A stretch of 64,000 bases of DNA from Actinomycetales bacterium (GTDB taxonomy: Bacteria > Actinomycetota > Actinomycetes > Actinomycetales > Cellulomonadaceae). Both the position numbers and the translations under genes were made by a program. Shown piece after piece: positions 46,613 to 56,304 of this stretch. The notes under the pieces were generated by a model. The model was not told the origin of the DNA. It did no database searches and worked only from the letters and a program-made list of their open reading frames with translations. The first letter of the stretch is position 1, and every line of letters begins with the position of its first letter. The DNA is taken from positions 1-64,000 of the forward strand of contig JAHLLI010000007.1 in assembly GCA_020444245.1 (NCBI GenBank). Reading direction: 5' to 3'.

Positions 46613-47739
46613 GCCGCCTCCGCGCGCCCGTCCGATCCGGCGGGCCACCGCAGCGCGACGAGCTCCGCGCCCACTCCCGGACCGAAGGCGAGGAGTACGC
46701 CCAGCCCGCCGGCTGGCTGGCCCGCGGCGAGGGCATCGGCGAGCACGTGCAGCACCGAGGCGGAGGAGAGGTTGCCGCGGCGTGCGAGGCTCGCGCGTGA
46801 CATCGCGAGTGCCTCCGCGGGCAGGCCGAGGGCGCCCTGCACCGCGTCGAGGATCTTCGGTCCACCCGGGTGCACGAGCCAGGACGTCACGTCGTCGGGG
46901 ACGTCGTCCTGGGCGGTCAGGAGCGCCTTGACGTCGTCCGCGACGTGCGCACCGACGGCATCCGGGAGCCCCCCGGAGAGGACGATCCGCAGCCCGGAGG
47001 CGCCGACCTGCCAGCCCAGCGCGTCACCCGTTGCGGGATAGAGCATGCTGCGAGCGCCGACGACCACCGGTGCCGCGGACCAGGTCCTGGCCACGGCATC
47101 GGGCGCACCGCGCGGCACGGCACGATCGGCGCCGACCATCACGACCGCGGCGGCGCCGTCGCCGAACAGCCCCGTCGCGACGAGGTTCGCCGTCGAGTCG
47201 TCGCCCCGCTGCAGCGTCAGCGAGCACAGCTCGACCGACACGAGCAGTGCGACGTGGTCCGGGTGGCCGAGCAGGTGGTCGTGGACGCGGGCCAGCCCGG
47301 CTGCGCCGCCCGCGCACCCCAGCCCGAAGCTCGGCAGCCGGGTCACATCGCGGCGGAGCCCGACGCGCTCGACGAGCAGGGCGTCGATCGCGGGTGCCCC
47401 CACCGCTGTGACGGTCGTGAAGACGAGGTGGTCGACGTCCGCAGGCTCGAGCCCGGCGGCCTCGAGGGCGTCACCCACAGCGCGGGCGGCGAGGTCGACG
47501 CCGAGCTCGAGGGCGAGCGAGTTCGTCTCGTCGAACGACGTCAGGGATCGGTACCGCTCGAGCGGCAGCGCGAGATGCCGACGTTCGACACCGCACGACG
47601 CGTGGAGCCGCGCGAGCAGGGCGGCCCTCGCCGGGTCGGTCGTCACGAGGGTGCCGATCTCCGCGGTGATCCGGTCCTGGGCGTAGGCATGGTCCGGCAG
47701 CACCGGGGCGACCGCCACGATCCGGGACATGTCGGGCAT
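46609..47739 (-). CDS. Type III polyketide synthase
   Basis: 376 aa homodimeric chalcone-synthase-fold enzyme. Catalytic triad: C142 in FGLGCAGG, H290 in WLVHPGG, N323 in RRGNLSS. It condenses malonyl-CoA onto an acyl starter, giving alkylresorcinol- or alkylpyrone-type products; the exact product cannot be read from sequence. It leads an operon with an ICMT-type methyltransferase and an FAD oxidoreductase, with a UbiA-type gene upstream on the same strand. Confidence 0.9.
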   Translation of the reverse strand: MPDMSRIVAVAPVLPDHAYAQDRITAEIGTLVTTDPARAALLARLHASCGVERRHLALPLERYRSLTSFDETNSLALELGVDLAARAVGDALEAAGLEPADVDHLVFTTVTAVGAPAIDALLVERVGLRRDVTRLPSFGLGCAGGAAGLARVHDHLLGHPDHVALLVSVELCSLTLQRGDDSTANLVATGLFGDGAAAVVMVGADRAVPRGAPDAVARTWSAAPVVVGARSMLYPATGDALGWQVGASGLRIVLSGGLPDAVGAHVADDVKALLTAQDDVPDDVTSWLVHPGGPKILDAVQGALGLPAEALAMSRASLARRGNLSSASVLHVLADALAAGQPAGGLGVLLAFGPGVGAELVALRWPAGSDGRAEAA

Positions 47740-47809
47740 CGTCGCATGGGGCTCCTGGGCCCGCGCGCGGGAGTGCGAGGACCTGGTCGGATGCCGTGGC
47801 GGCCCGGGC

Positions 47810-48637
47810 TCAGCCCACCACGACGAGCGCCGCGACCGTCACGCCCGTCACGCCCATGGCAGCGAGGAACGGGTAGCGGCTCGCCGGACGGCGCGAGGCT
47901 ACCCAGGCGGCGCTCGACCCCAGCCCCGCGGCGGCGGCGAGCGCCGCGAGCCCCGTCCCGGTGACACCGCCCGAGGCTCCGAGCACCACGAGAGCCGTGG
48001 CCCCGACGAGCACCGCCACGGACGCGGACGTCGCGCGCCGGCGCCCGAGGCGATGCGGCAGGCCGACGACGCCCATGGCCGCGTCGTCGTCGAGGTCCGG
48101 CAGGACGTTCGCGATGTGGGCCCCGACCCCGAGCAGCGCCGCGGCGAGGGTCGTGGTGGCGGTCGCGACGTGTGCCGGGTCGAGAGCGAGCGTCGCGACG
48201 GACGGGAGGAGCCCGAAGGACAGCGCATAGGGCGCCCAGGACCACGCCGTCGCCTTGAGCCGCACGTTGTGCGCCCAGGCGGAGGCGACCGCGAGGACGT
48301 GCACGGTGCCGGCCGCGGGGCCGAGCAGGAAGGACAGGACGACGCACGCCGCCGCCGCCACGAGCGCCGCGGTGCGGAGCTGGGCCGGGGCGATGCCGCC
48401 ACTGACCACCGGCTTGTCGGATCGGCCCACCGCACGGTCGCGCTCGGCGTCGATCCAGTCGTTCGACCATCCGACCGACAGCTGGCCGGCGAGCACGGCG
48501 AGCGCGACCTGCCCGGCGCGTCCGGCACCCGCGCCGACCCCGAGCGCGTACGACCCTGCGAAGGCGGTGACCGCGAGCGTCGGGGCGAGGTGCGAGGCAC
48601 GGGCGAGTGCGACGGCGCGGCGAGCGGCTCCGGGCAT
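47810..48637 (-). CDS. UbiA-family prenyltransferase-like membrane protein
   Basis: 275 aa with seven to nine membrane helices. First Asp motif NDWIDAERDRAVGRSDKP and second Asp motif LPDLDDDA are both present, as needed for Mg-prenyl-diphosphate binding. I prefer ATG 48637 over the frame start at 48652. It lies 70 bases upstream of the type III PKS gene on the same strand and likely acts on the same product or its quinone derivative. Confidence 0.83.
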   Translation of the reverse strand: MPGAARRAVALARASHLAPTLAVTAFAGSYALGVGAGAGRAGQVALAVLAGQLSVGWSNDWIDAERDRAVGRSDKPVVSGGIAPAQLRTAALVAAAACVVLSFLLGPAAGTVHVLAVASAWAHNVRLKATAWSWAPYALSFGLLPSVATLALDPAHVATATTTLAAALLGVGAHIANVLPDLDDDAAMGVVGLPHRLGRRRATSASVAVLVGATALVVLGASGGVTGTGLAALAAAAGLGSSAAWVASRRPASRYPFLAAMGVTGVTVAALVVVG

Positions 48638-48768
48638 GGCACACCCTCGCACGCGTGCCCGACTCCGGCCACGGCGTTCACCCGGCCGGGAGCGTCACAA
48701 GCGGGCCGCGGCGACCCTCCGTCCCGGTGAACCGGCGCAGCCCGCGCCGCTTCGGGATCGGAGCGCAC

Positions 48769-50226
48769 ATGTCCACCACCGCCGTCCGACCGCCCGTCAC
48801 GACCACCGAGGCCGCGACCGAGCAGCCGCCGTTCGTCACCGCACGCAACCCGCGAGCACTCGCCGAGATCGTGCTCGGCCACCCCGTCGACTGGGACGCC
48901 GTCGAGGACCCCACGGCACTCCTGGAGGAGGTCCTGGTCACGCCGCGCGAGGAGCTGTTCGACCCGCGGCACGGCTCACCCGTGTACCTCGGGTTCCGGC
49001 TCGACGACTCGGGTGCCGTCGTCGAGGCGCCTCGGCACGAGCCCGAGGATGCCCCCGCGCCCGAGTCGGGCGAGGCACCGCACCTGCCCGAGGAGATCAC
49101 GACCCTCAAGGACCTCCAGCCGGTGCTGGGTGAGCTCGGCGCCGCGCGGGTCCGCCGCGTCGCGCCCTCGCGCGCCGGCGGGTGGACCCTCGAGGTCGCC
49201 CCGACCGGCGCACCCGCCCAGCGGCTGATCGACACCGTCTTCGACCGCCGGGTTCTCGACGGGCTCCTCCCGATCCACCTGATCGACCTGGGGTGGACGC
49301 CGGACGGGGCGCAGTGGGCCGACACCGGCAGCTTCTTCCACGAGGCCGCCGAGTTCTTCGACCCGGTCCAGGGCGGCCTGGGGGACTGCTGGCTGATCGC
49401 AGCGATGTCCTCGGTCGCGTGGGCGCTGCCGGGCACGATCACCGACGCGGCGCGTGCCACCGGCGCCGGAGACCAGCAGTTCACGCACCGGTTCGTCTAC
49501 CGGGACCCGGGCGACGGCACCCAGCGCACCTTCGAGGCCTCCGACCAGACGCTGGTGTTCACGGGGACCACGGCGCCCCTGTACGCCCGCAGCTCCGAGG
49601 CCGGCGAGATCTGGCCTGCCGTGGTCGAGAAGGCCTTCGCGCAGTGGCGCCAGGGCACCGGCAACGACCACCCGAACCTCACGGTGCTCAACGGTGGTGA
49701 CCCGGTGTGGGCCAGCGCGGCGCTGTCCGGTCGGACGCCGCACTACACGGGTCACGCGGGGCGGACGGCGGCGGCCTTGCGCACGCTGGTCAAGAATCAC
49801 TGCGCGTCCTACCGGACGGTCGACCCGATGACCGCGTGGACCTACGGCACGGCGCCGGCGGGGCTCAGCTACGCCGACGCCACCATCGTCGCCAACCACG
49901 CCTACTCGGTGCTCGGGTGGACGTCGGGCGCGCTCCTGGTGCGCGCGTACCAGGAGGCTCTCGCCCGGTCGACCGGTGTCGCGCGGGAGCGGATCGTGGC
50001 TGCGGGTGCGTCGCTGCTCAACCCCGCGATCCTCACCCGCGACTACGTGGTGCTGCGCAACCCGTGGGGCTACCACGAGGGCACGGCCGGCGCCCGGCAC
50101 GGCGCGATCGCGATGCGCGACGCCGGGTTCTGGCGGTCCATCGACCTGGACGTCGTCGACGGGGTGTTCGCGATCGACTTCGCGACCTACCAGCAGTACT
50201 TCGCCGGGACCGGCGTGGCGCTGTGA
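48769..50226 (+). CDS. Calpain (C2) family cysteine protease
   Basis: 485 aa from ATG 48769, with GGAG five bases upstream. The papain-fold triad of calpains is readable: C207 in GLGDCWLIAAMSSVA, H377 in VANHAYSVLGW, and N431 in VVLRNPWGYHE. There is no signal peptide, so it is probably intracellular. The first 170 residues are an unassigned N-terminal domain; no C2-like or EF-hand domain is visible. It diverges from the PKS cluster. Confidence 0.85.
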   Translation: MSTTAVRPPVTTTEAATEQPPFVTARNPRALAEIVLGHPVDWDAVEDPTALLEEVLVTPREELFDPRHGSPVYLGFRLDDSGAVVEAPRHEPEDAPAPESGEAPHLPEEITTLKDLQPVLGELGAARVRRVAPSRAGGWTLEVAPTGAPAQRLIDTVFDRRVLDGLLPIHLIDLGWTPDGAQWADTGSFFHEAAEFFDPVQGGLGDCWLIAAMSSVAWALPGTITDAARATGAGDQQFTHRFVYRDPGDGTQRTFEASDQTLVFTGTTAPLYARSSEAGEIWPAVVEKAFAQWRQGTGNDHPNLTVLNGGDPVWASAALSGRTPHYTGHAGRTAAALRTLVKNHCASYRTVDPMTAWTYGTAPAGLSYADATIVANHAYSVLGWTSGALLVRAYQEALARSTGVARERIVAAGASLLNPAILTRDYVVLRNPWGYHEGTAGARHGAIAMRDAGFWRSIDLDVVDGVFAIDFATYQQYFAGTGVAL

Positions 50227-50229
50227 GCC

Positions 50230-50282
50230 GTGCGGGGTCGACCGTCGCCCGGTTGCGCCCGGGCCCGCGGCCGACCCCGCAC
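50230..50282. terminator. Bidirectional terminator between convergent genes
   Basis: GTGCGGGGTCG at 50230-50240 pairs with CGACCCCGCAC at 50272-50282, an 11-bp perfect stem over a 31-base GC-rich loop. It starts 3 bases after the calpain-like stop and ends 4 bases before the 3' end of the HDOD-GGDEF gene. Confidence 0.75.
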
Positions 50283-50286
50283 GCGG

Positions 50287-51789
50287 TCAGTCGGCGTGCG
50301 CCGTCACGATGCAGTTCCGGCCGGCCATCTTCGCCTCGTGCAGCGCGGCATCCGCGGCGTCGTACAGCCGCTGGGCGGCCTGCGGCTCGGCGTCGTCGAG
50401 CCACGCCGCACCCACGCTCGCGGTGATCCGGAGGGCACCGGCCGGCGTCTGGAGCACCTCGCCGGCGATCGCCCGGCGGAAGCGCTCGGCGGCCAGGGTG
50501 ATCTCCTCCGGGTCGGTCACCGGGACCACGACGGCGAACTCCTCGCCACCGATCCGGGCGGCGAACTCGTCCCGGCGGCTGTGCAGGGCGAGCATCGCTC
50601 CCATGAGGCGCAGCACCGAGTCGCCGACCCGATGCCCGTGCGTGTCGTTGACGGACTTGAACCGGTCGAGATCGATCATGAGGAGCCCGAGCACGCCGGG
50701 CACCGCCCGCCGCTCCCGCGCGGCGACCGTGCGTGCGATGAAGTCGTCGTAGGCCCGGCGGTTCGGCAGCGCGGTGAGCGCGTCCGTCGCCGCCTCCGCT
50801 GCCAACCGCCGGTTCTCCGACTCGAGCCGTTCGGTCCGGTGCTGCTCCTGCGACAGGGCCGCGAGCGTGGCCAGGCCGAGGCGCGCGAGGCCGTCCTTCG
50901 CCCGCAGGAGCAGCACGTCGAGCGGCACGTCGTTGGGGTTCTCCGAGCGGAACATCGCCGCGATCTCCTCGAGCGCGGGCGCGGCGTCCACGAGCAGCGC
51001 GTCGGCCTCCTTCGCCGTGAGGGCGAGGTGGCGTCCAGCGGCGGCGCGGTACTGCTCCAGGGCTCCGCCGGCCTCGTCCGGGCCCGCGACGACCAGCCGG
51101 GCTGCCGCCGCCGCGACGTCGAGCACCGCGGCGATCGTGCCGGTCACGCCATCGGCACGGCTCGGCTCGGACCGGTGCCTGATCGCGTCGCTGAGCACGG
51201 GCGGCAGGCCCCAGCTGTCGAGGATGCGGGCAGTGACCTCGTCGCTCGTGCACCCGACCGCGGCGAGCTCGTCCGCCGTGTCGAGCCAGGCGGGCGGGCC
51301 GCCGGCCGCCCCCGCGTAGGCGGGGTACTCGGCCAGGGCGATCCGGCCCAGGTTGCCGAGCAGGCCCGCGATGAAGCACTCGTCGGCCAGCCGCGGGTTG
51401 CGTCGCGCGGAGATCGCCCGCGCCATCGCACTCGTCGCGAGCGTGTGGCGCCACACCAGGGTCGCGCCCGCGTCGGCCGGGTTCGGCCGAGTGACCACCG
51501 AGAAGCTGAGGGACAGCAGCTTGACGGTGCGCAGGCCGAGGATGCTCGCAGCACGCGTCAGGCTCGTGGTCGTCCCGCCCATCCCGAACATCGCCGAGTT
51601 CGCGACGCGCAGGAGCTGGCCCGCCAGCGCCGGGTCCCTGCCGATCACCCTCGCGATGTCCTCGAGGCTGGCGCGCTCGTCGTCGGCGAGGCGCAGGAGC
51701 TCGGCGGCGACGGGCGCGAGGGTCGGGAGCACCCCGAACGAGTCGGCGACCTCGCCGGGGTCCAGGACGACGACATCCGTGGCCGGCAT
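50287..51789 (-). CDS. HDOD-GGDEF signalling protein
   Basis: 500 aa from ATG 51789, with AGGAGG upstream. Residues about 15-215 form an HDOD domain (FGVLPTLAPVAAELLRLADD, CFIAGLLGNLGRIALAEYP). A linker helix follows, then a GGDEF diguanylate cyclase domain (about 335-500) with the active-site motif GGEEF. It should make cyclic di-GMP under control of the HDOD module. The GGEEF form is normally active; I see no clear RxxD inhibitory site five residues before it. Confidence 0.85.
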   Translation of the reverse strand: MPATDVVVLDPGEVADSFGVLPTLAPVAAELLRLADDERASLEDIARVIGRDPALAGQLLRVANSAMFGMGGTTTSLTRAASILGLRTVKLLSLSFSVVTRPNPADAGATLVWRHTLATSAMARAISARRNPRLADECFIAGLLGNLGRIALAEYPAYAGAAGGPPAWLDTADELAAVGCTSDEVTARILDSWGLPPVLSDAIRHRSEPSRADGVTGTIAAVLDVAAAAARLVVAGPDEAGGALEQYRAAAGRHLALTAKEADALLVDAAPALEEIAAMFRSENPNDVPLDVLLLRAKDGLARLGLATLAALSQEQHRTERLESENRRLAAEAATDALTALPNRRAYDDFIARTVAARERRAVPGVLGLLMIDLDRFKSVNDTHGHRVGDSVLRLMGAMLALHSRRDEFAARIGGEEFAVVVPVTDPEEITLAAERFRRAIAGEVLQTPAGALRITASVGAAWLDDAEPQAAQRLYDAADAALHEAKMAGRNCIVTAHAD

Positions 51790-51950
51790 GCAGCGGCACC
51801 TCCTCTGGATGCGCTCGTGCGTCGACCCGGCGGCTCGACGGCGCGTCGACCTCTGATCGGACGGTTCGCCCGTTTCGTGAGCGATCCGCGGCCGCACCTG
51901 CGTCGCGGCCGCGCTCGGGTCCCCGGCGTGCTGCCGACGGCCTTGCGGGC

Positions 51951-52814
51951 CTACTCCCCGAGGCTCTGGCCCAGCACCGCGAGGACGGCCGCGTGCGCGT
52001 CCTTGGCGCGCTCACCACGGCGGTCGATCAGCAGCTCCACGAGCTGTTCGGTGACCAGGACGAGCGCCGCACGCGAGGTGTGCAGGAGCTCGTCGCGGAA
52101 GGAGTCGGTGACCGGCGGGACCACAAGCGCGGTGTCGGCCAGCTGGACCAGGGGGGCGTTCGCGAACGACGTGAGCGCCAGCACGCGGGCGCCGGCGTCA
52201 CGCGCCGCGGCCGCGACCGAGAGGGTCGGCCGGTTCGAGCCCGAGCCCGACACCGCCAGGCACACCGACCCGGAGGTGAGCTGGCGGGCGGCGATCTGCT
52301 GGGCGAGCGTGTCCGGGATGTACTCGGCGGGCCGGCCCGCAGCGCCGAGTCGCATCGCGGCGTCCAGGCCCAGGGGCGCGGACAGCCCGGTGGCGGCGAT
52401 CAGCACGCGGTCGGCCTCGTCGAGTGCCGTGACGAAGTCGGCCACCGCCTCCTCGGTGAGCGCGGCGGTGATCCGCGGCAGGTTGCGTCCGAAGGCGTCC
52501 ACCCCCGCGCGCAGAGCTCCGACGAGAGTGCCGTCCCCGGCCTCGAGCGGCACATCCTGCCCGAAGGCGAGCTCGCGGGCCAGGGCGACGCGCAGCTGGG
52601 GGTACCCGTCGTACCCGAGCGTCTGGGCGGTGCGGATGACCGAGGCGCGGCCGACCCCGACGAGGTCGGCCAGCTGCTGGGCCGTGCACTCCACCGCGGC
52701 GGACAGGTCCGCGGCGATGGCGTCCGCGATCCGCCGCTCGCTCGGCTGGAGCGAGGGCGCGAGCGCCGCGATCCGCACCGAGGGCGGCGCGTCAGCTGCT
52801 CCGGTCCACGTCAC
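51951..52814 (-). CDS. MurR/RpiR-family transcriptional regulator
   Basis: 287 aa. N-terminal HTH (about 1-77; CTAQQLADLVGVGRASVIRT) and C-terminal SIS sugar-phosphate-binding domain (about 120-260; VLIAATGLSAPLGLDAAMRL, SGSGSNRPT). GTG start at 52814 overlaps the end of the permease gene by 23 bases, so it is the last gene of the importer operon and probably regulates it in response to a phosphorylated ligand. Confidence 0.83.
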   Translation of the reverse strand: MTWTGAADAPPSVRIAALAPSLQPSERRIADAIAADLSAAVECTAQQLADLVGVGRASVIRTAQTLGYDGYPQLRVALARELAFGQDVPLEAGDGTLVGALRAGVDAFGRNLPRITAALTEEAVADFVTALDEADRVLIAATGLSAPLGLDAAMRLGAAGRPAEYIPDTLAQQIAARQLTSGSVCLAVSGSGSNRPTLSVAAAARDAGARVLALTSFANAPLVQLADTALVVPPVTDSFRDELLHTSRAALVLVTEQLVELLIDRRGERAKDAHAAVLAVLGQSLGE

Positions 52815-53637
52815 GAGTGCGCGCCCCTCTCATGATCCGCCGACGGATCGCCCCGGAGATCCCGTCGATGACCATCGTGACGACGACGATCACGATGATC
52901 AGCACCCCGACGGCGTCCCACTGACGGTACTGGGTGTACCCGGTGAGCAGGTCTCCGACGCCCCCGACGCCGATCAGCCCGAGGATCGCCGACGTGCGGA
53001 CGTTGATCTCGAAGCGGTACAGGGCCAACGACATGAGCTCGGGGGAGGCCTGTGTCCACAGACCCCACCGGGCGACCTCGAGCAGGTTGCCGCCCGCGGC
53101 GCGCACCGCCTCGGCCGTGCCGGGCGGGACCGCCTCGATGGTCTCGTAGGTCCACTTGCCGTGCGTGCCGATGCCGCCGATCGCCAGGGCGAGGGCACCG
53201 GTGAACGGGGTCAGCCCGGTGACCGTGAGGATGATGATCGCGATGATCACCTCCGGCACGGCGCGCAGCACGGCGAACACGCCGCGCAGCGGCAGCCGTA
53301 CCCACAGCGGCCCGACGCCGGCGGCGGCCGGGATGCCGAGCAGGGTCGAGAGCACCACGCCGAGCAGGGCGCCGACCCACGCCATCGAGACCGAGACCCA
53401 GGTCTGGTAGAACGCCCCGGGCAGGCGGCTCCAGTCCGGGTGGGCGAACATCAGGCCCAGGTAGTGGCGCAGGTCGGCGGGGAGCTGGGCGAGGTCCGAC
53501 CACCCGATGTCGAGGTGGAGCGCAGAGGCGAGCACGACGGCGCCGACGAGGAGCTGGGCGGCCCGCACCCCGAGGCGACGCGGCCGGGACGGCGCTCGGG
53601 TGATGGCGGGCGCGCGGGTCGCGGTGAGCACTGTCAT
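52792..53637 (-). CDS. phnE: Phosphonate-type ABC importer permease (PhnE-like)
   Basis: 281 aa with about six membrane helices and the binding-protein-dependent permease loop with the EAVRAAGGNLLEVARWGLW stretch. ATG 53637 overlaps the stop of the other permease. Two PhnE-type permeases form the channel, as in phosphonate, phosphite and hypophosphite importers. Confidence 0.83.
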   Translation of the reverse strand: MTVLTATRAPAITRAPSRPRRLGVRAAQLLVGAVVLASALHLDIGWSDLAQLPADLRHYLGLMFAHPDWSRLPGAFYQTWVSVSMAWVGALLGVVLSTLLGIPAAAGVGPLWVRLPLRGVFAVLRAVPEVIIAIIILTVTGLTPFTGALALAIGGIGTHGKWTYETIEAVPPGTAEAVRAAGGNLLEVARWGLWTQASPELMSLALYRFEINVRTSAILGLIGVGGVGDLLTGYTQYRQWDAVGVLIIVIVVVTMVIDGISGAIRRRIMRGARTRDVDRSS

Positions 53638-54434
53638 CGCAGCCTCTTGCGCAGCACGTTCGAGGCGATCTCGATGGCGATGACCACCACGAGGATCTCG
53701 ATGATGATCATCGAGAGCGCGCCGTAGCGGTAGAAGCCGCGGACCTCGTCGATCAGCCGGCCCAGCCCTCCGGCGCCGACCAGGCCGAGGATCGAGGAGA
53801 TCCGCACGTTGAGCTCGAGGGAGTACAGCACCTGGCTGGCGAACACCGGCCAGGTCTGCGGCTGGGCCGTGACGCGGTTGATCTGGGTCTGCGTCCCACC
53901 CGCGGCCCGCCCGGCCTCCATGTACGACGCGTCGGCCGAGTCGATCGCCTCGGAGACGAGCTTGACCACGATGCCGAGGTCGAACAGCACGAGGGTGATC
54001 ACACCCGGCAGGGCGCCGACCCCGACCATCGCCACCAGGATCGTCGCGTAGACCAGGTCCGGGACGGCGCGGATGACGTTGAGGACGCCGCGCACGACGA
54101 TCCGGCTCCGGCTCGGGTTGGTGGGGCGCGCGGCCCACTGGGACAGCGGCAGGGCGAGCAGCGCGGCGATGGCGGTGCCGACCAGGGCCATCTCGAGGGT
54201 CTCGAGCAGCGGCTTCCAGGTCCGCGGCAGGATGGACGGGTCCGGCGGGAAGAGCTTGCCGATCCGCTCCGACCCGTTGCCCCAGTTGCGGGCGATCGCG
54301 CCGAGGTCGATGTTGACCCCGCCGAGCGCGGGCAGCGTGGTGAGCACCGTGATGGCGACGATCACGCCGACGACGACGGCCACCCTGGGCCACGTGCGCG
54401 GCCGCGTCGGGACCGAGAGCTGGCTCACGGTCAC
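53634..54434 (-). CDS. phnE: Phosphonate-type ABC importer permease (PhnE-like)
   Basis: 266 aa. An N-terminal helix ([17 protein letters not shown]) and about five further helices; the cytoplasmic EAA-like loop reads [19 protein letters not shown] at 54434 overlaps the ATPase stop (GTGA). Paralog of the next gene, with which it probably forms a heterodimer. Confidence 0.83.
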   Translation of the reverse strand: MTVSQLSVPTRPRTWPRVAVVVGVIVAITVLTTLPALGGVNIDLGAIARNWGNGSERIGKLFPPDPSILPRTWKPLLETLEMALVGTAIAALLALPLSQWAARPTNPSRSRIVVRGVLNVIRAVPDLVYATILVAMVGVGALPGVITLVLFDLGIVVKLVSEAIDSADASYMEAGRAAGGTQTQINRVTAQPQTWPVFASQVLYSLELNVRISSILGLVGAGGLGRLIDEVRGFYRYGALSMIIIEILVVVIAIEIASNVLRKRLR

Positions 54435-55264
54435 TGCCCGAGGGTGTCGCGGGTCTGGATGGGCCGGCCGTAGATCGCCTCGAAGTCCGCGTCGGTCGCT
54501 GACGAGGCGGGGCCGTCGTAGACCAGCTCACCGTCGCGCAGCCCGATCATCCGCGTCGTGTACTGCCGGGCGAGGTCCATCAGGTGCAGGTTGACCAGGA
54601 CGGTGAGGTCCCGCTCGGTGTTGACCCGGCGCAGGTCGGACATCACCGCGTGCGCAGTCGGCGGGTCGAGGCTCGCGACCGGCTCGTCGGCGAGCATGAC
54701 CTGGGGCTCCTGGCTGAGCGCTCGCGCGATCGCGACGCGCTGCTTCTGCCCGCCGGAGAGCGCACCGGCGCGGCCCCAGACCTTCTCGAGCATGCCCACC
54801 GAGTCCAGGGCGGACATCACCATCTCGCGGTCCTCACGGCTGGTCAGCCCGAGCAGCGTCTTCCAGGTAGGGGTGTGCGAGAACCGCCCGACGAGGACGT
54901 TGTGGTAGACGCTCGCCCGGTCGGCCAGGTTGAAGCCCTGGAAGATCATGCCGATGCTGCCCCGCACGTGACGCAGGCGTCGCCCGCGGAGCTGGTCCAC
55001 CCGGTACGGCCCCACCTGCACCGTGCCGGAGGTGACCGGCACGAGACCGTTCACCGTGCGGACCAGCGTGGACTTGCCCGAGCCGGACAGGCCGACGACG
55101 GAGACCATCTCTCCCGCCTCGATCGCCAGGGACACCCCGCGCAGGCCGACGACGCCGTTCGGGTACCGCACGGTGACGTCGGTCAGCCGGATGGGCCACG
55201 GCCCGGAGGCGGGGGTGGCCGCCTCCGGGCCGTGCGCCGTGGTGTCCATGGGGGTCGCTGTCAC
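54431..55264 (-). CDS. phnC: Phosphonate-type ABC importer ATPase (PhnC-like)
   Basis: 277 aa. Walker [10 protein letters not shown] with K64, signature LSGGQKQR, Walker [11 protein letters not shown], and switch His in NLHLMD. GTG 55264 is preferred because it overlaps the PhnD-like stop (GTGA) as everywhere in this operon; an ATG at 55249 is the alternative. PhnC-type length and the Q-loop [10 protein letters not shown] are typical. Confidence 0.87.
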   Translation of the reverse strand: MTATPMDTTAHGPEAATPASGPWPIRLTDVTVRYPNGVVGLRGVSLAIEAGEMVSVVGLSGSGKSTLVRTVNGLVPVTSGTVQVGPYRVDQLRGRRLRHVRGSIGMIFQGFNLADRASVYHNVLVGRFSHTPTWKTLLGLTSREDREMVMSALDSVGMLEKVWGRAGALSGGQKQRVAIARALSQEPQVMLADEPVASLDPPTAHAVMSDLRRVNTERDLTVLVNLHLMDLARQYTTRMIGLRDGELVYDGPASSATDADFEAIYGRPIQTRDTLGQ

Positions 55265-56304
55265 TGCCCCGAGAAGCGCTTGTTGACCTGACGGGCGACG
55301 TCGATCGCTGCCGGGTCGGCAGGCACCCACGCCGTCTGGCCGAAGATGTTCTTCAGCGTGTCGGGGTCGACCTTCGAGAAGCCTGCCATCAGGGACGTGA
55401 TCTTCTCACGCAGGTCCGTGGGGACGTCCTTGCCGATCACGACGCCGCCGTTGGGGTACATCTCGGACAGGCCGAAGACGACGACCTTCTGGCCGATGTC
55501 GGGCACCTCGGAGGTCTTGATGGACGAGCGCGCGTCCCAGTAGGCGAAGCCGACCTCGGCGTCGCCGTTGTAGACGGCCATGATCAGGTTGTCGTTGCCG
55601 GTGACCGGCACCTGGTCCAGGTCGTCGATGTTGACGCCCTGGCTCTCGAGCGCGAGCACCGGGAGCTGGTAGCCGGCCGGGGAGGTGGTGTTGCCGAAGG
55701 CGACCTTGGTGCCCGGCGTGATCTTCTTCAGCGCGTCGACCGCGACCGGCCCGACACCGGTGTTGGTGTCACCGTTCGCGACCCCGTTGCAGTAGAGGTA
55801 CTTCTCGCCGTTCGCCGCGTAGGTCGCCTCGACCGGGGTGTCGGAGCAGTACTTGCCGGCGTTCTTGATGTTCGTGAAGAACTCCGAGGCGTAGGACGAG
55901 GCGCCGTACCGCACGTCCTGCAGCACCGGGAAGGCGCCGCACTGGTCCTGCGCGGCGGCGAGCGAGCCCGCGTCGGCGATCGCGATCTGGGCCTGACCGG
56001 CACAGATCGCCTCGACGGCGGCCTGGTAGTCCTTGGTGACCACGCCCGTGACGGTGATGCCGAGTTCCTTGGACAGGTAGTCCGTGAGCGGGGCGGCCGA
56101 GGTGACAAGGTCGTTGACCTGCTCGTTGGGGATGAGTGCGAGCGTGATCGACGAGGGCCAGTCCGCGGTCGAGCCGGCTGAGGAGGAGGCCGCGGCGCCG
56201 CTGGACGAGGCGTTGTCGGTCCCGCCCGAGCTGCAGCCTGCGAGCGAGAGGGCAGCGACGGCAAGGACGGCCGGCGCGAGGAGGGTCTTGCGCATCTCAG
56301 TCAT
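55261..56304 (-). CDS. phnD: Phosphonate-type substrate-binding lipoprotein (PhnD-like)
   Basis: 347 aa with lipobox LSLAGC near residue 24 and a Ser/Ala-rich linker. The binding domain reads [30 protein letters not shown] and [10 protein letters not shown], the pattern of phosphate/phosphite/phosphonate-binding proteins (PhnD/PtxB). The ligand cannot be told from sequence. First protein of the transport complex; ATG 56304 overlaps the HAD gene stop. Confidence 0.87.
   Translation of the reverse strand: MTEMRKTLLAPAVLAVAALSLAGCSSGGTDNASSSGAAASSSAGSTADWPSSITLALIPNEQVNDLVTSAAPLTDYLSKELGITVTGVVTKDYQAAVEAICAGQAQIAIADAGSLAAAQDQCGAFPVLQDVRYGASSYASEFFTNIKNAGKYCSDTPVEATYAANGEKYLYCNGVANGDTNTGVGPVAVDALKKITPGTKVAFGNTTSPAGYQLPVLALESQGVNIDDLDQVPVTGNDNLIMAVYNGDAEVGFAYWDARSSIKTSEVPDIGQKVVVFGLSEMYPNGGVVIGKDVPTDLREKITSLMAGFSKVDPDTLKNIFGQTAWVPADPAAIDVARQVNKRFSGQ

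Noticed and set aside
45045-46865. 606-aa frame fusing ICMT and FAD oxidoreductase regions
   Set aside because: Only codons from GTG 46085 encode the flavoprotein; earlier codons mirror the methyltransferase and PKS genes in another frame.
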